Origin: Alphaproteobacteria bacterium | GTDB taxonomy: Bacteria > Pseudomonadota > Alphaproteobacteria > JAPYRI01 | Length of the DNA: 56,969 nt | Assembly (NCBI GenBank): GCA_029941135.1 | Contig: JAPYRI010000002.1 | Span: forward strand, 30,063 to 87,031 | Direction: 5' to 3' | Shown here: in pieces, positions 43,250 to 51,930 of the stretch | Layout of the letters: each line of letters begins with the position of its first letter | How positions within the stretch are numbered: position 1 is the first letter of the stretch | The notes under the pieces: generated by a model | Database searches by the model: none | Seen by the model: the letters and a program-made list of their open reading frames with translations, nothing else | What the model was told of the DNA's origin: nothing | Translations under genes and position numbers: made by a program

Positions 43250-44158
43250 GTGACGCCTGCTCCCGCGCATCGACCGCCCGTCATTCACCGACTGGCCGCC
43301 GCGAAAATCAATCTAACACTGCACGTCACCGGCAAACGGGCTGATGGCTATCATTTGCTCGACAGCCTGATCGTGTTTACCGATTTTGGCGATCAATTAG
43401 AAGTGACTCCAGACGACGATTTAGCCATGGAATTGGGCGGCCCGTTCGGTGCGGAATTGGCCGCCGCCGGGGCAAATGAAGACAATCTGGTGATGCGCGC
43501 CGCGCGCATGCTGGCCGCTCGGCAAGTTAGGGTGGGTGCCAGTGCACTTCAAGGCGCCCGCATCAAACTGATTAAATACTTGCCGATTGCGTCAGGTGTT
43601 GGCGGCGGCTCGGCCGACGCAGCGGCCACATTAAGGGCCCTGTCTGATCATTGGGGCCTGTCCCTGCCGCAAGCTGAATTGATGGCATTGGGGTTGGAAT
43701 TGGGCGCCGATGTGCCGGCCTGCCTTGCCAGTGCGCCGGTGCATATGACCGGCATCGGCGATCATGTCGAACGCGTGGCCGATCTTCCCGCCTTTTATCT
43801 GGTCTTAGTCAATCCCCGCATCCCGCTCTCGACCGCGCAGGTTTTCGGCACTTTGCGGCCTGAAACTTTTGTGACCGCCCCGCCTCCATGCCCGCCGGTG
43901 AAGGGACTTGATCAGTTGGTGAGGGAATTGGAGCAACGGCGTAATGACCTGGAAGCGGCTGCCGTCAATCTGGTGCCCGAGATTGCCGATATCTTGGCCG
44001 TGCTCTTGGATCAACCCGGGTGCCGGATGAGCCGCATGTCGGGAAGCGGCGCGACCTGCTTTGGCATATTTCCAGACCTTACAAGTGCGTCCAGCGCCGC
44101 ACGCCAAATCGAAACTGCTCATCGCCAGTGGTGGACGGCGGCGGGGGCGGTTCTTTAG
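43250..44158 (+). CDS. ispE: 4-diphosphocytidyl-2-C-methyl-D-erythritol kinase
   Basis: AAAKINLTLHVTGKRADGYHLLDSL; YLPIASGVGGGSADAAATLRAL; MSGSGATCFGIF. Confidence 0.95.
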   Translation: MTPAPAHRPPVIHRLAAAKINLTLHVTGKRADGYHLLDSLIVFTDFGDQLEVTPDDDLAMELGGPFGAELAAAGANEDNLVMRAARMLAARQVRVGASALQGARIKLIKYLPIASGVGGGSADAAATLRALSDHWGLSLPQAELMALGLELGADVPACLASAPVHMTGIGDHVERVADLPAFYLVLVNPRIPLSTAQVFGTLRPETFVTAPPPCPPVKGLDQLVRELEQRRNDLEAAAVNLVPEIADILAVLLDQPGCRMSRMSGSGATCFGIFPDLTSASSAARQIETAHRQWWTAAGAVL

Positions 44159-44170
44159 ATTGAGTACTTG

Positions 44171-44611
44171 ATGAGCAAATATTTGGGCGAGGTTGCCATT
44201 GTCATCGGCGCCGACAATGTCCTCCAAAACGCTGTCGTCGTTCACACGGAAGTCGAGTTTGTGCCCATGTATGAAGAGCAGCCTCTGTTCACTGAGGTCG
44301 ATCAAGCCCTGCGGTCACGTGGCTTCTCGTTCCACACATTTGCTGGATTTGCGGGGCGGGCGTTTAAAGCCATGCAAGCCGACAACATAAACGCGACGAT
44401 GAGCCAGTACATATGGAGCGAAGCCATCTATGTAAAAGACTTTACGGCGCTTGACGACTTGACGAGAGACCAGCTTCTCAAGCAGTCGTTCATCCTGCAC
44501 GAGGTTTACGGCTCATTTGACCTGGTGCACCATTGTCTTTGCGCCCATGACCGCAAAACCGGGGGGTCGCTGGCGCCTAGGTATCTCGCGAAGTTCGGAA
44601 CTGTTTCCTAA
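44171..44611 (+). pseudogene. FkbM-family methyltransferase, C-terminal remnant
   Basis: ADNVLQNAVVVHTEVEFVPMYEEQPLFTEVDQALRSRGFSFHTFAGFAGRAFKAM...WSEAIYVKDF resembles the FkbM C-terminus; SAM-binding N-terminal part absent. Confidence 0.65.
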
Positions 44612-44615
44612 ACCT

Positions 44616-45200
44616 TTAGCCTTCGCCAAGCTCGAGTTCGCGCTCAAGCGCACCACACAGCATGTGGCCGAGTAAGATGTGCATTTCCTGAATGCGCGCG
44701 GTGCTGTCGGACGGCACCACCAACACCGGGTCGGCCACGGCGGATAACCCACCGCCCTCTCGGCCGCCAAACGCGGCGGCGGTAAGGCCCATATTTTGAG
44801 CGGCACTCAAGGCGGCCAGTATATTGCGACTGGTACCCGACGTGGAAATCCCAATGGCAACGTCGCCGGCCCGGCCCAAGGCTTCAATCTGGCGGGAAAA
44901 TACCGCGGCAAAGCCCATATCGTTGGCAGTTGCCGTCAATACTGAGGTGTCAGTGGTGAGCGCCAAAGCGGCGATCGCAGGCCGGTCGCCCAGAAAGCGC
45001 ACCGAAAGCTCGGCTGCAATGTGTTGGGCGTCGGCCGCACTGCCCCCATTGCCGAACAGGAGGATTTTGCCGCTCTGCCGTACGGCAATTGCACATGCCG
45101 CCAGCAGTTGTGCAAAGGGTTCCTGGACGGCGCTCCAGGTGGTATCGACCAGATCCCGATGGGCGTTCACTTGGGCAATCAGGTAATCACTTTGGGACAA
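44616..45200 (-). CDS. SIS-domain D-sedoheptulose-7-phosphate isomerase (GmhA-like)
   Basis: ILLFGNGGSAADAQHIAAELSVRF; GDVAIGISTSGTSRNILAAL; TTG start at 45200 assumed because the longer ORF overlaps tRNA-Gln. Confidence 0.85.
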   Translation of the reverse strand: MSQSDYLIAQVNAHRDLVDTTWSAVQEPFAQLLAACAIAVRQSGKILLFGNGGSAADAQHIAAELSVRFLGDRPAIAALALTTDTSVLTATANDMGFAAVFSRQIEALGRAGDVAIGISTSGTSRNILAALSAAQNMGLTAAAFGGREGGGLSAVADPVLVVPSDSTARIQEMHILLGHMLCGALERELELGEG

Positions 45201-45334
45201 TTTGAGCCCTCTGTAGGGGTGGCACAACAGTGTGGCGCGCAGATTAACCGGTTTCAATGCCGAGCGGTAGAGAGGAGCCTCGCACAGCCGTTGCGCCCCA
45301 ATTCCAATCTCCCTATATTGCGCGCCAGAACTAA

Positions 45335-45409
45335 TGGGGCGTAGCCAAGTGGTAAGGCACCGGTTTTTGGTATCGGCATTCGCAGGTTCGATCCCTGCCG
45401 CCCCAGCCA
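45335..45409 (+). tRNA. tRNA-Gln (anticodon TTG)
   Basis: tggggcgtagccaagtggtaaggcaccggtttttggtatcggcattcgcaggttcgatccctgccgccccagcca; acceptor TGGGGCG/CGCCCCA, GGTTCGATCC T-arm. Confidence 0.96.
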
Positions 45410-45591
45410 ACCAAAAATAAACGATAAAAATCAATAGTTTAATGGTTTTTAATGATTAAAAGTAGCACATCATCGAGTAACGTACTATCGGCGATTACAT
45501 GGAGTAATATGACTCAATATAATCCCTTTTTTAGTGTGTTCTTCCCTCATTAACCACCGATGGTCAAACCACAGAAAACCAACGGCTCGCC

Positions 45592-45693
45592 TTAATGAGG
45601 GAGCCATTGGCTCTGGGTTCGATGATTATTCCACACCGAACATTAATGAGGGAGCCATTGGCTCTAGATACGATGATTTCGCAGGGTAAAGGC
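45592..45693. repeat. Two-copy 51-bp-period repeat containing palindrome GAGCCATTGGCTC
   Basis: 23-bp identical block ttaatgagggagccattggctct at 45592-45614 and 45643-45665, plus conserved cgatgatt at 45620 and 45671. Confidence 0.85.
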
Positions 45694-45772
45694 AGGGCTC
45701 CGTACCCTGATCTGGTCACCAAGAACACCGAGTAGAGCGTCCCTCCAGCAGGAGGTCGCCAAATACTGCAGC

Positions 45773-46552
45773 TTACAAATCCAAGGGTAGGGTCAGGTAC
45801 TCCGCGTAGATAAAATCACGATGCTCGATCAACGCCGGGTCTATGGCCGCCTCGATCACCGGGCCGACCGTCGAGTACATAGTGCGGAAATCATCGGTCA
45901 TGGGGCATTGTTCGTGGGGCAGGGGCTGAACAATCGTCGCGCACGCCGCCCAATAGATATCCAACGCTGATAATTGATCGCCAATGAGAAACTTGCTGCC
46001 CTTCGCCTTTTGGGTGCCGAGTTGCGCCGCTAACGATCGTAAAAAGCCTGCCGCATGTTCCGGCGCCTTTTCGGCTCGGCTGGCTTCGTAGAGGTACTTG
46101 TCGGCAAAGTATGTGGCGAAGGCTTGGGCTTCGGGCGGGGCTTCGGGATTGGTCATGGTGGGGTGCAGAATTTGCAACCGCCGCGACCAAACAAAGCCGT
46201 TTTCACCGAGAAGTTCGTGGCAAAAACTCATCATCCGCATGCGATCCTCGAAGTCATCTGGAATGAGCTTTGGCTCCGGCGCCAGACGCTCGGCCAGATA
46301 GAGCTGTTCGATCCAGGTCGCGCGCGGGGGCTCGTCGTTCCAAACCGCAACCGGCGCGGTCGCCTGTGCCGTCCAGTCAATCAAGTCGAGGTTTTCGCCG
46401 CCGACCACCTGCTCGACCCACGCGTAATCAAGTTTCTTGACCCCAAAAATACCCTTGGCGCTTTCGCTCCAGGGTCCCGGGATGCCCGGTGTGAGCACAA
46501 TTCTCAATCCCGACATGTCGCGCGCTTCGGCCACACTGATAAAGTTTGACAC
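45773..46552 (-). CDS. Glutathione S-transferase-like protein
   Basis: GLRIVLTPGIPGPWSESAKGIFGVKKLDYAWVEQ...APVAVWNDEPPRATWIEQLYLAERL, thioredoxin-like N-domain plus helical C-domain. Confidence 0.75.
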   Translation of the reverse strand: MSNFISVAEARDMSGLRIVLTPGIPGPWSESAKGIFGVKKLDYAWVEQVVGGENLDLIDWTAQATAPVAVWNDEPPRATWIEQLYLAERLAPEPKLIPDDFEDRMRMMSFCHELLGENGFVWSRRLQILHPTMTNPEAPPEAQAFATYFADKYLYEASRAEKAPEHAAGFLRSLAAQLGTQKAKGSKFLIGDQLSALDIYWAACATIVQPLPHEQCPMTDDFRTMYSTVGPVIEAAIDPALIEHRDFIYAEYLTLPLDL

Positions 46553-46594
46553 GTACTTTCTCCTATTTTCTATGTAGACCGACGCAACGGTTTA

Positions 46595-46996
46595 TCAGCC
46601 GTGCCCAAAAACCTCGGTGACCAATTCGCTATCCAAATTCTCCCGAATATCGCAAATCTTGCCGTCCCGCACCGTATAGATAATGCAGTAGTCGTTATTG
46701 TAATCTTTGCCGTTCTTGGCCCGGGCTTTTCCCTTGGCTTCAATCACGACTTTGTCGCCCTCGGCAATCACCTGATTGATGGTGAGACTGATACCGTCTT
46801 CCAATAGCGCGCCCAAAGACCCGAACAATCCTTCCTCGATTTCCTTGCGGCCTTTGAAAGTGCCGGCGTAGCGGTGGCTGCCGAAAAAGGTCCAGGTGAC
46901 GTCGTCCGACAGGGCGCCATAAAAGGCTTCCATGTCGCCACTGGTGATGGCCGCGCCCGCGTCCAATACGACTTTCTTATTGTCTGCGATGCTCAT
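46595..46996 (-). CDS. SnoaL/NTF2-like protein
   Basis: MSIADNKKVVLDAGAAITSGDMEAFYGALSDDVTWTFFGSHRYAGTFKGRKEI. Confidence 0.85.
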   Translation of the reverse strand: MSIADNKKVVLDAGAAITSGDMEAFYGALSDDVTWTFFGSHRYAGTFKGRKEIEEGLFGSLGALLEDGISLTINQVIAEGDKVVIEAKGKARAKNGKDYNNDYCIIYTVRDGKICDIRENLDSELVTEVFGHG

Positions 46997-47128
46997 GTTT
47001 TCCCTCCTAGAAAATGTGAGCCCGGTATCTTGTCCTGCGAAAGCAGTACCGGACGGATGATTGGGATATAGTTTACGTCCCAATCAAGCAAAGGCAAAGT
47101 GGGCTAAATGGAAAAGCGAACTTAGAAA

Positions 47129-47542
47129 ATGCCGGTCAGTTCAGATTACAAAGAATTCGTACGCGAGCTCATGACGCCGCTCGGATCAGCGACCATGAAA
47201 CCTTTTTTCGGTGGGTTCGAGCTCAAATACGGCGATGTTCAGTTTGCCTGGGTCTTGAACGACACTTTGTATTTTAAAGTGGATGACGGCAACCGGCCTG
47301 ATTTTGAGGAAGCAGGGGTGCCGCCGTTCGAATACGAACGTAACGGCAAAGTGTTTGCCGTGCGCAAGTTGCACGAGGCGCCGGCGTTTTTGTTTGACGA
47401 TCCGGACGAGATGTTGGTCTGGGCGCGAAAAGCCATCGATGCCGAAATGCGGGCCCAAAAGGCCAAAGCCAAGAAAAAGAAACGGCCCAAAAAGAATGCT
47501 AAGGCCAAAAAGAACGCGCCATCGTCCCGTGCCAAATCCTAA
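47129..47542 (+). CDS. TfoX/Sxy N-terminal domain protein with Lys-rich tail
   Basis: FVRELMTPLGSATMKPFFGGFELKYGDVQFAWVLNDTLYFKVDD; tail KAKAKKKKRPKKNAKAKKNAPSSRAKS. Confidence 0.85.
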   Translation: MPVSSDYKEFVRELMTPLGSATMKPFFGGFELKYGDVQFAWVLNDTLYFKVDDGNRPDFEEAGVPPFEYERNGKVFAVRKLHEAPAFLFDDPDEMLVWARKAIDAEMRAQKAKAKKKKRPKKNAKAKKNAPSSRAKS

Positions 47543-47551
47543 ATAGAATTC

Positions 47552-48455
47552 ATGAATACACTTCAGACCTATGGCGCCCTCGCGCTCAAAGGTGGATTGG
47601 CGCTACTGGTTCTGATCATTTTGCCGCTCGCGTTGGCTCTTGAATTTGTGCCCGAGCGCGGTGTGATCGGTGCTCTGAGTGTTGAACGACTGGTCGTGCG
47701 CTTGCAAGACCGAGGGGTTAATTTTGACTTTTCCGCCGGCAATCTGGCCCCCATTCCGCGCATTTTTACGGCGCATATCCCCGCTGATTGGCGATTCCTC
47801 AAACCGCCTGCACGCCAGAAAAAATATTTCTCGCGGTAATGCTGCCCCTGGTGTTGCGGGAGAACGAACGCATTCTCGAAAACCGGGAGCGATTGAATAC
47901 TCTGCTCGTGGATGACCAACGATCGCCGAGAGACAATCGATGGCTGCGCGTGCGGACAGTAGACTATGGTGTAAAACCTGACGATTGGACCGCACTTTTA
48001 GATCGCATGGACGCGGTGCCGCCGGCTTTGGGTCTGGCCCAGGCGGCAATTGAAGCGGGCTGGGGCGGCTCGCGGCCGAAGGCAACGCATTGTTTGGTCA
48101 ATGGACCCAAGTTTCGGGGCAGGGCATCGTGCCGGAACGACGGGCCGCCACGTCGCGCCACGAGGTGCGGAAATTTAGAAATATCGGCGCGTCAGTAACA
48201 GCCTACTTGAGGAACCTCAATACCCATATGGCCTACACCGATTTTCGCAGTTTGAGATCAAAAATCCGCAGCGAAGGCGGGGCGATAACGGGTCAAGAGG
48301 CTGCGGGCACGCTCATTCATTATGCTGAAACCGGTTCTGACTATGTCGTCTTGTTGAGCGAGGTGATGGTCACCAATGAACTCGGCCGGTTCGATCCGGC
48401 AAAATTAACGCCCCAAAAGGGTGCGTTCAAATGGAAGGGAATTCAGTCACGATGA
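47552..48455 (+). pseudogene. Bax-like glucosaminidase-domain protein with two apparent frameshifts
   Basis: Collinear homologous pieces in three frames: IPRIFTAHIPADW / KIFLAVMLPLVLRENERIL...VPPALGLAQAAIEAGWGGSR / LFGQWTQVSGQGIVPERR...LNTHMAYTDFRSLR. Confidence 0.8.
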
Positions 48456-48827
48456 GCGATTCAGCAAATCGCTTACCACTTCGCACACCTGCTTAATGTT
48501 AAAGAGTTTGGTCAAGTAATCGGCGAAGCCGGCAGCTTGTCCTTGTTCAATATCAAACGGATCGATATTCGCACTCAAGGCGATCACCGGAATGGCCCGG
48601 GTTTCGTCGTCGATCCGCAGTTGTTCAAGAGCCTGATAGCCGTCCATGCCCGGTGAATTTATATCCATCAGAATAAGATCCAGGTGGGTCGATTTGGCGA
48701 GTTCAAGTCCAAGCTCCGCAGACTCAATGGAGATCAGATTGACGAGAGGAAAGCGTGCCAAAATCCGTTCCATGAGAAACCAGTTTGTCACATTGTCCTC
48801 TATGTAGAGTACAACACCCGATGTCAT
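48447..48827 (-). CDS. Stand-alone response-regulator receiver domain (resembles hybrid kinase C-terminus)
   Basis: VVLYIEDNVTNWFLMERIL...LDLILMDINSPGMDGYQALEQLR...IPVIALSAN...GFADYLTKLF. Confidence 0.75.
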   Translation of the reverse strand: MTSGVVLYIEDNVTNWFLMERILARFPLVNLISIESAELGLELAKSTHLDLILMDINSPGMDGYQALEQLRIDDETRAIPVIALSANIDPFDIEQGQAAGFADYLTKLFNIKQVCEVVSDLLNRSS

Positions 48828-48835
48828 AAATTCGG

Positions 48836-49142
48836 AAGTCCCAAGCGATCATGCGGCCCTGACGGGGTTCATCACGTACCGGTAAACGGAAACATGCGGG
48901 TAAACAATGGCGAGTTTGTGCGATCGAGCCTACTGGCCGGCTTGGGGGTCGGCTATTTGCCCGCTTTTATGGTGAGTCAAAATGTGAAATCAGGCGCCAT
49001 TGCGACCGCCCTCGACGATTATATCCGTCCGGCTACAGCGGTTTATGCGGTCTATTCCCATAGCCGGTATCTGTCCGCCAAGGTTCGCGCCTTTGTCGAC
49101 TTCATGGTGGAGCGTCTAGCCAACAATCCGTTTCACCTGTAA
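48836..49142 (+). pseudogene. LysR-type regulator, C-terminal effector-domain remnant
   Basis: VPVNGNMRVNNGEFVRSSLLAGLGVGYLPAFMVSQNVKSGAIATALDDYIRPATAVYAVYSHSRYLSAKVRAFVDFMVERL; no HTH upstream. Confidence 0.7.
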
Positions 49143-49239
49143 TACCTAGGAACAGCCCCTTGTTGGCTGGATCTGTGAGCAAAAAACCCAATTATGAACA
49201 TTAAGTCGTGCGCCAGTTTTAATATGGCCGTTCAAGCGA

Positions 49240-49797
49240 ATGTCAAAATCTAATCTACCCACTGAAATAGGGACATTAACACCCGAAGACATTCACTTGT
49301 CGGCAGAACTGCCCAAAGACAGCTGCGACATTGATCGCCTATTGGATTTGGCGTTTGGTCCTGACAGACAGGGAAAAGCGGTTTATCGCTTTCGGGAAAA
49401 CTTGGCGCCAATTGCTGAACTGAGCACGGTTGCCCGGGTCGATGGAATTTTGCGGGGGGCGATTCGATATTCGCCTGTCAAAATCGGCGATCACGGCGTC
49501 TCCGCTTTGCTGCTAGGGCCTCTCGCGGTAGATCCTGCATTTCGCGGCGCGGGCGTAGGTCTTTCATTAATGCGCCACACTCTGGAAGTGTCGCGCGACC
49601 TGGGCCATAAAATTGTCGTCCTAGTGGGGGACGAGCCCTACTATGCGCGCGTCGGCTTTTCCACGTCGATTGCGAAGAATCTCATCATCTCGGGACAGGC
49701 GGCCCGCAATCGAATTCTGGGGTTGGCTCTGGTTGACGGCGCAATGAAGGACGTTGAGGGGATACTGCGGCCCGATCATGGCCCTTCTGTTTCTTAA
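49240..49797 (+). CDS. GNAT N-acetyltransferase (YhbS-like)
   Basis: LLGPLAVDPAFRGAGVGLSLMRHTLEVSRDLGHKIVVLVGDEPYYARVGFS. Confidence 0.9.
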   Translation: MSKSNLPTEIGTLTPEDIHLSAELPKDSCDIDRLLDLAFGPDRQGKAVYRFRENLAPIAELSTVARVDGILRGAIRYSPVKIGDHGVSALLLGPLAVDPAFRGAGVGLSLMRHTLEVSRDLGHKIVVLVGDEPYYARVGFSTSIAKNLIISGQAARNRILGLALVDGAMKDVEGILRPDHGPSVS

Positions 49798-50251
49798 TTA
49801 ATTAACGATATCCGGTGATAATCAGTCGCTTCTGGGGTGTCACCCTTGATCGATGATTTGACTGAGTTATGTAGCGACTTCGAGGCGGCGGGAGCAAATT
49901 AAATTATGCGACCTGGGCAAGTTTAGGGTGGGATATGTCGGGCAACGATACTTGGCAATTGCCTTTCGACGGAGAAAGGGAGCCGGACAGCGACTCGAAC
50001 AGTGGGTCGCCACGACAGGTCTCCTATGAGCGGTCGGCAACGAGACACTGTTCAAATTGGACAGTTCAGGCAACGGTAACTGTTTGATTGTAATAGATTA
50101 AATTATGGTATTCTGGTAGGGTGGGAGGGTTCGAAGGCGTTGATTCAAACAACTAGTGGTGAATTATTATTAATGGATGAGGATTGATTCGCGCCTTATT
50201 CATTAACAATGACTGAATATTTCTTCTTTTGGCAAATGCCGCAGGCCGAAA

Positions 50252-50977
50252 ATGAACTCAAAACAGCCCCCTCAATCCACCTCTACGCCGGTCGCTTCGG
50301 CGACCGAAAGTGGTGCCGGTCCATCGGGCGAGGATGCCTCTTTCGATTTGATGCGGGTGGCCCAGGATTTGGGCAAGCGGAGCAAAAGTAAGCGTGAGCT
50401 CCCGCCCATTCATCTGTGGAATCCCGACCTGTGCGAGGGCGTCGATATGCGTATCGGACGCGATGGAACATGGTACTACATGGGCTCACCTATCGGGCGG
50501 AAGCCCATGGTGCGGTTGTTTTCGACCATACTGCGCCGCGAGGAAGACGCGCACTATTATGTTGTGACCCCGGTTGAGAAAGTGCGGGTCATTGTGGACG
50601 ATGCGCCGTTTGTGGCGATTTATGTGGACGCGGAAGGGGAAGGGCCGGATCAAAAACTTACTTTCCGTACCAATGTGGACGATCTGGTTATTGCCGGGCC
50701 AGAACACCCGATCCGCGTCGTCATCGACACCGAGACCGGCGAACCTTCACCTTATGTTCATGTCCGTGATCGCCTGGAAGCCTTGATTGGCCGGTCGGTG
50801 TTTTACGAATTGGTCGAATTAAGTGTTGAACGCGTGCTAGAAGGCGATCCGGTGTACGGTGTCTGGAGCAATGGCGGGTTTTACCCGGTGGGCGCTTACG
50901 TGGATACCGTGGATGATGAGACGGCGGACGGCGAGGCCAGCAAAGGCGAAGATCGAGAAGATGCAAGAACGAATTAG
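50252..50977 (+). CDS. DUF1285 domain-containing protein
   Basis: LPPIHLWNPDLCEGVDMRIGRDGTWYYMGSPIGRKPMVRLFSTILRREEDAHYYVVTPVEKVRV. Confidence 0.9.
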   Translation: MNSKQPPQSTSTPVASATESGAGPSGEDASFDLMRVAQDLGKRSKSKRELPPIHLWNPDLCEGVDMRIGRDGTWYYMGSPIGRKPMVRLFSTILRREEDAHYYVVTPVEKVRVIVDDAPFVAIYVDAEGEGPDQKLTFRTNVDDLVIAGPEHPIRVVIDTETGEPSPYVHVRDRLEALIGRSVFYELVELSVERVLEGDPVYGVWSNGGFYPVGAYVDTVDDETADGEASKGEDREDARTN

Positions 50978-51644
50978 ACAACGGATCGGGGGCCAAAAAC
51001 GGGGCCAGAACGATCTTCAGAAGGGCGCTAAAAATGGCGCCGGATTAAACGGATATTCTCTTGAACGTGCGATCGGCCATTCCCGGGGCGACGCCGATCT
51101 AAATCCTCACGTCGATGACATGCGCGTCGATGAAGCCGAACTGCGGCCGGCGGCGGTTCTGATACCCATCATCGACCGGCCTGAGGGTCTGACAGTGTTG
51201 CTCACTCAACGCACCGACCACTTGGATCACCATCCGGGGCAGGTCAGTTTCCCGGGTGGCCGGATCGAAGAAAGTGATCGCGACGAGATTGATGCCGCCT
51301 TGCGGGAGACCGAAGAAGAGATCGGCCTTGACCGGTCTTATGTCGAAGTGATTGGTCATCTGGATCAGTACCGCACCGGCACCGGTTTTGACATCACCCC
51401 GGTGGTTGGGCTGGTGCGCGAGGGCTTTACCCTGAAGCTGGATGAGTTTGAGGTTGCCAAGGCCTTTGAAGTCAGCCTCGAATTTGTCTTGGATCCGACC
51501 AACCACAAGCGCGAAAGTAAATTCTGGCGGGGGGCGATGCGGCACTACTATGTGTTTCCTCACGATGATTATTACATTTGGGGGGCCACTGCCGGCATGC
51601 TGGTGAATCTCCATGATCGCCTGCGGGACGAGGGTGAAAGCTAA
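50961..51644 (+). CDS. NUDIX hydrolase, CoA pyrophosphatase-like
   Basis: LTQRTDHLDHHPGQVSFPGGRIEESDRDEIDAALRETEEEIGL. Confidence 0.92.
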   Translation: MQERIRQRIGGQKRGQNDLQKGAKNGAGLNGYSLERAIGHSRGDADLNPHVDDMRVDEAELRPAAVLIPIIDRPEGLTVLLTQRTDHLDHHPGQVSFPGGRIEESDRDEIDAALRETEEEIGLDRSYVEVIGHLDQYRTGTGFDITPVVGLVREGFTLKLDEFEVAKAFEVSLEFVLDPTNHKRESKFWRGAMRHYYVFPHDDYYIWGATAGMLVNLHDRLRDEGES

Positions 51645-51910
51645 TGCTGCGAAAACTTCTCTTTCATGGCATTCCTCTCATTCTTCCTTTTCTGATGTAC
51701 GGATTGTGGGTGTATACGGTTCGGCGCAAGAAAGACGCATCAGGCGGCCTGTGGGACGATACGCCGTGGACTTGGCTCGTGGCGGCCGGGTTTGGCTTGA
51801 TGATCACCAGTTTAATCGCGGTTGGTTTGTTGGCGGGGGATGACCCGGGCGGCACGTATGTTCCGCCCCATGTTGTCGACGGAGTGATCGTGCCGGGGCA
51901 AGTCGAGTAA
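51644..51910 (+). CDS. Small two-TM protein (DUF6111-like)
   Basis: MLRKLLFHGIPLILPFLMYGLWVYTVRRKK...WLVAAGFGLMITSLIAVGLL; lies between NUDIX and CCA genes. Confidence 0.7.
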   Translation: MLRKLLFHGIPLILPFLMYGLWVYTVRRKKDASGGLWDDTPWTWLVAAGFGLMITSLIAVGLLAGDDPGGTYVPPHVVDGVIVPGQVE

Positions 51911-51930
51911 CTGGATGTAGGGATCGGGCC

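Noticed and set aside
45592-45693. Possible CRISPR array
   Set aside because: Only two repeat copies, the spacer regions are partly conserved (cgatgatt), and there are no cas genes in the window.
45335-45772. Genomic island integrated at tRNA-Gln
   Set aside because: No integrase, transposase or duplicated tRNA 3' end seen; reported only as a weak candidate boundary.
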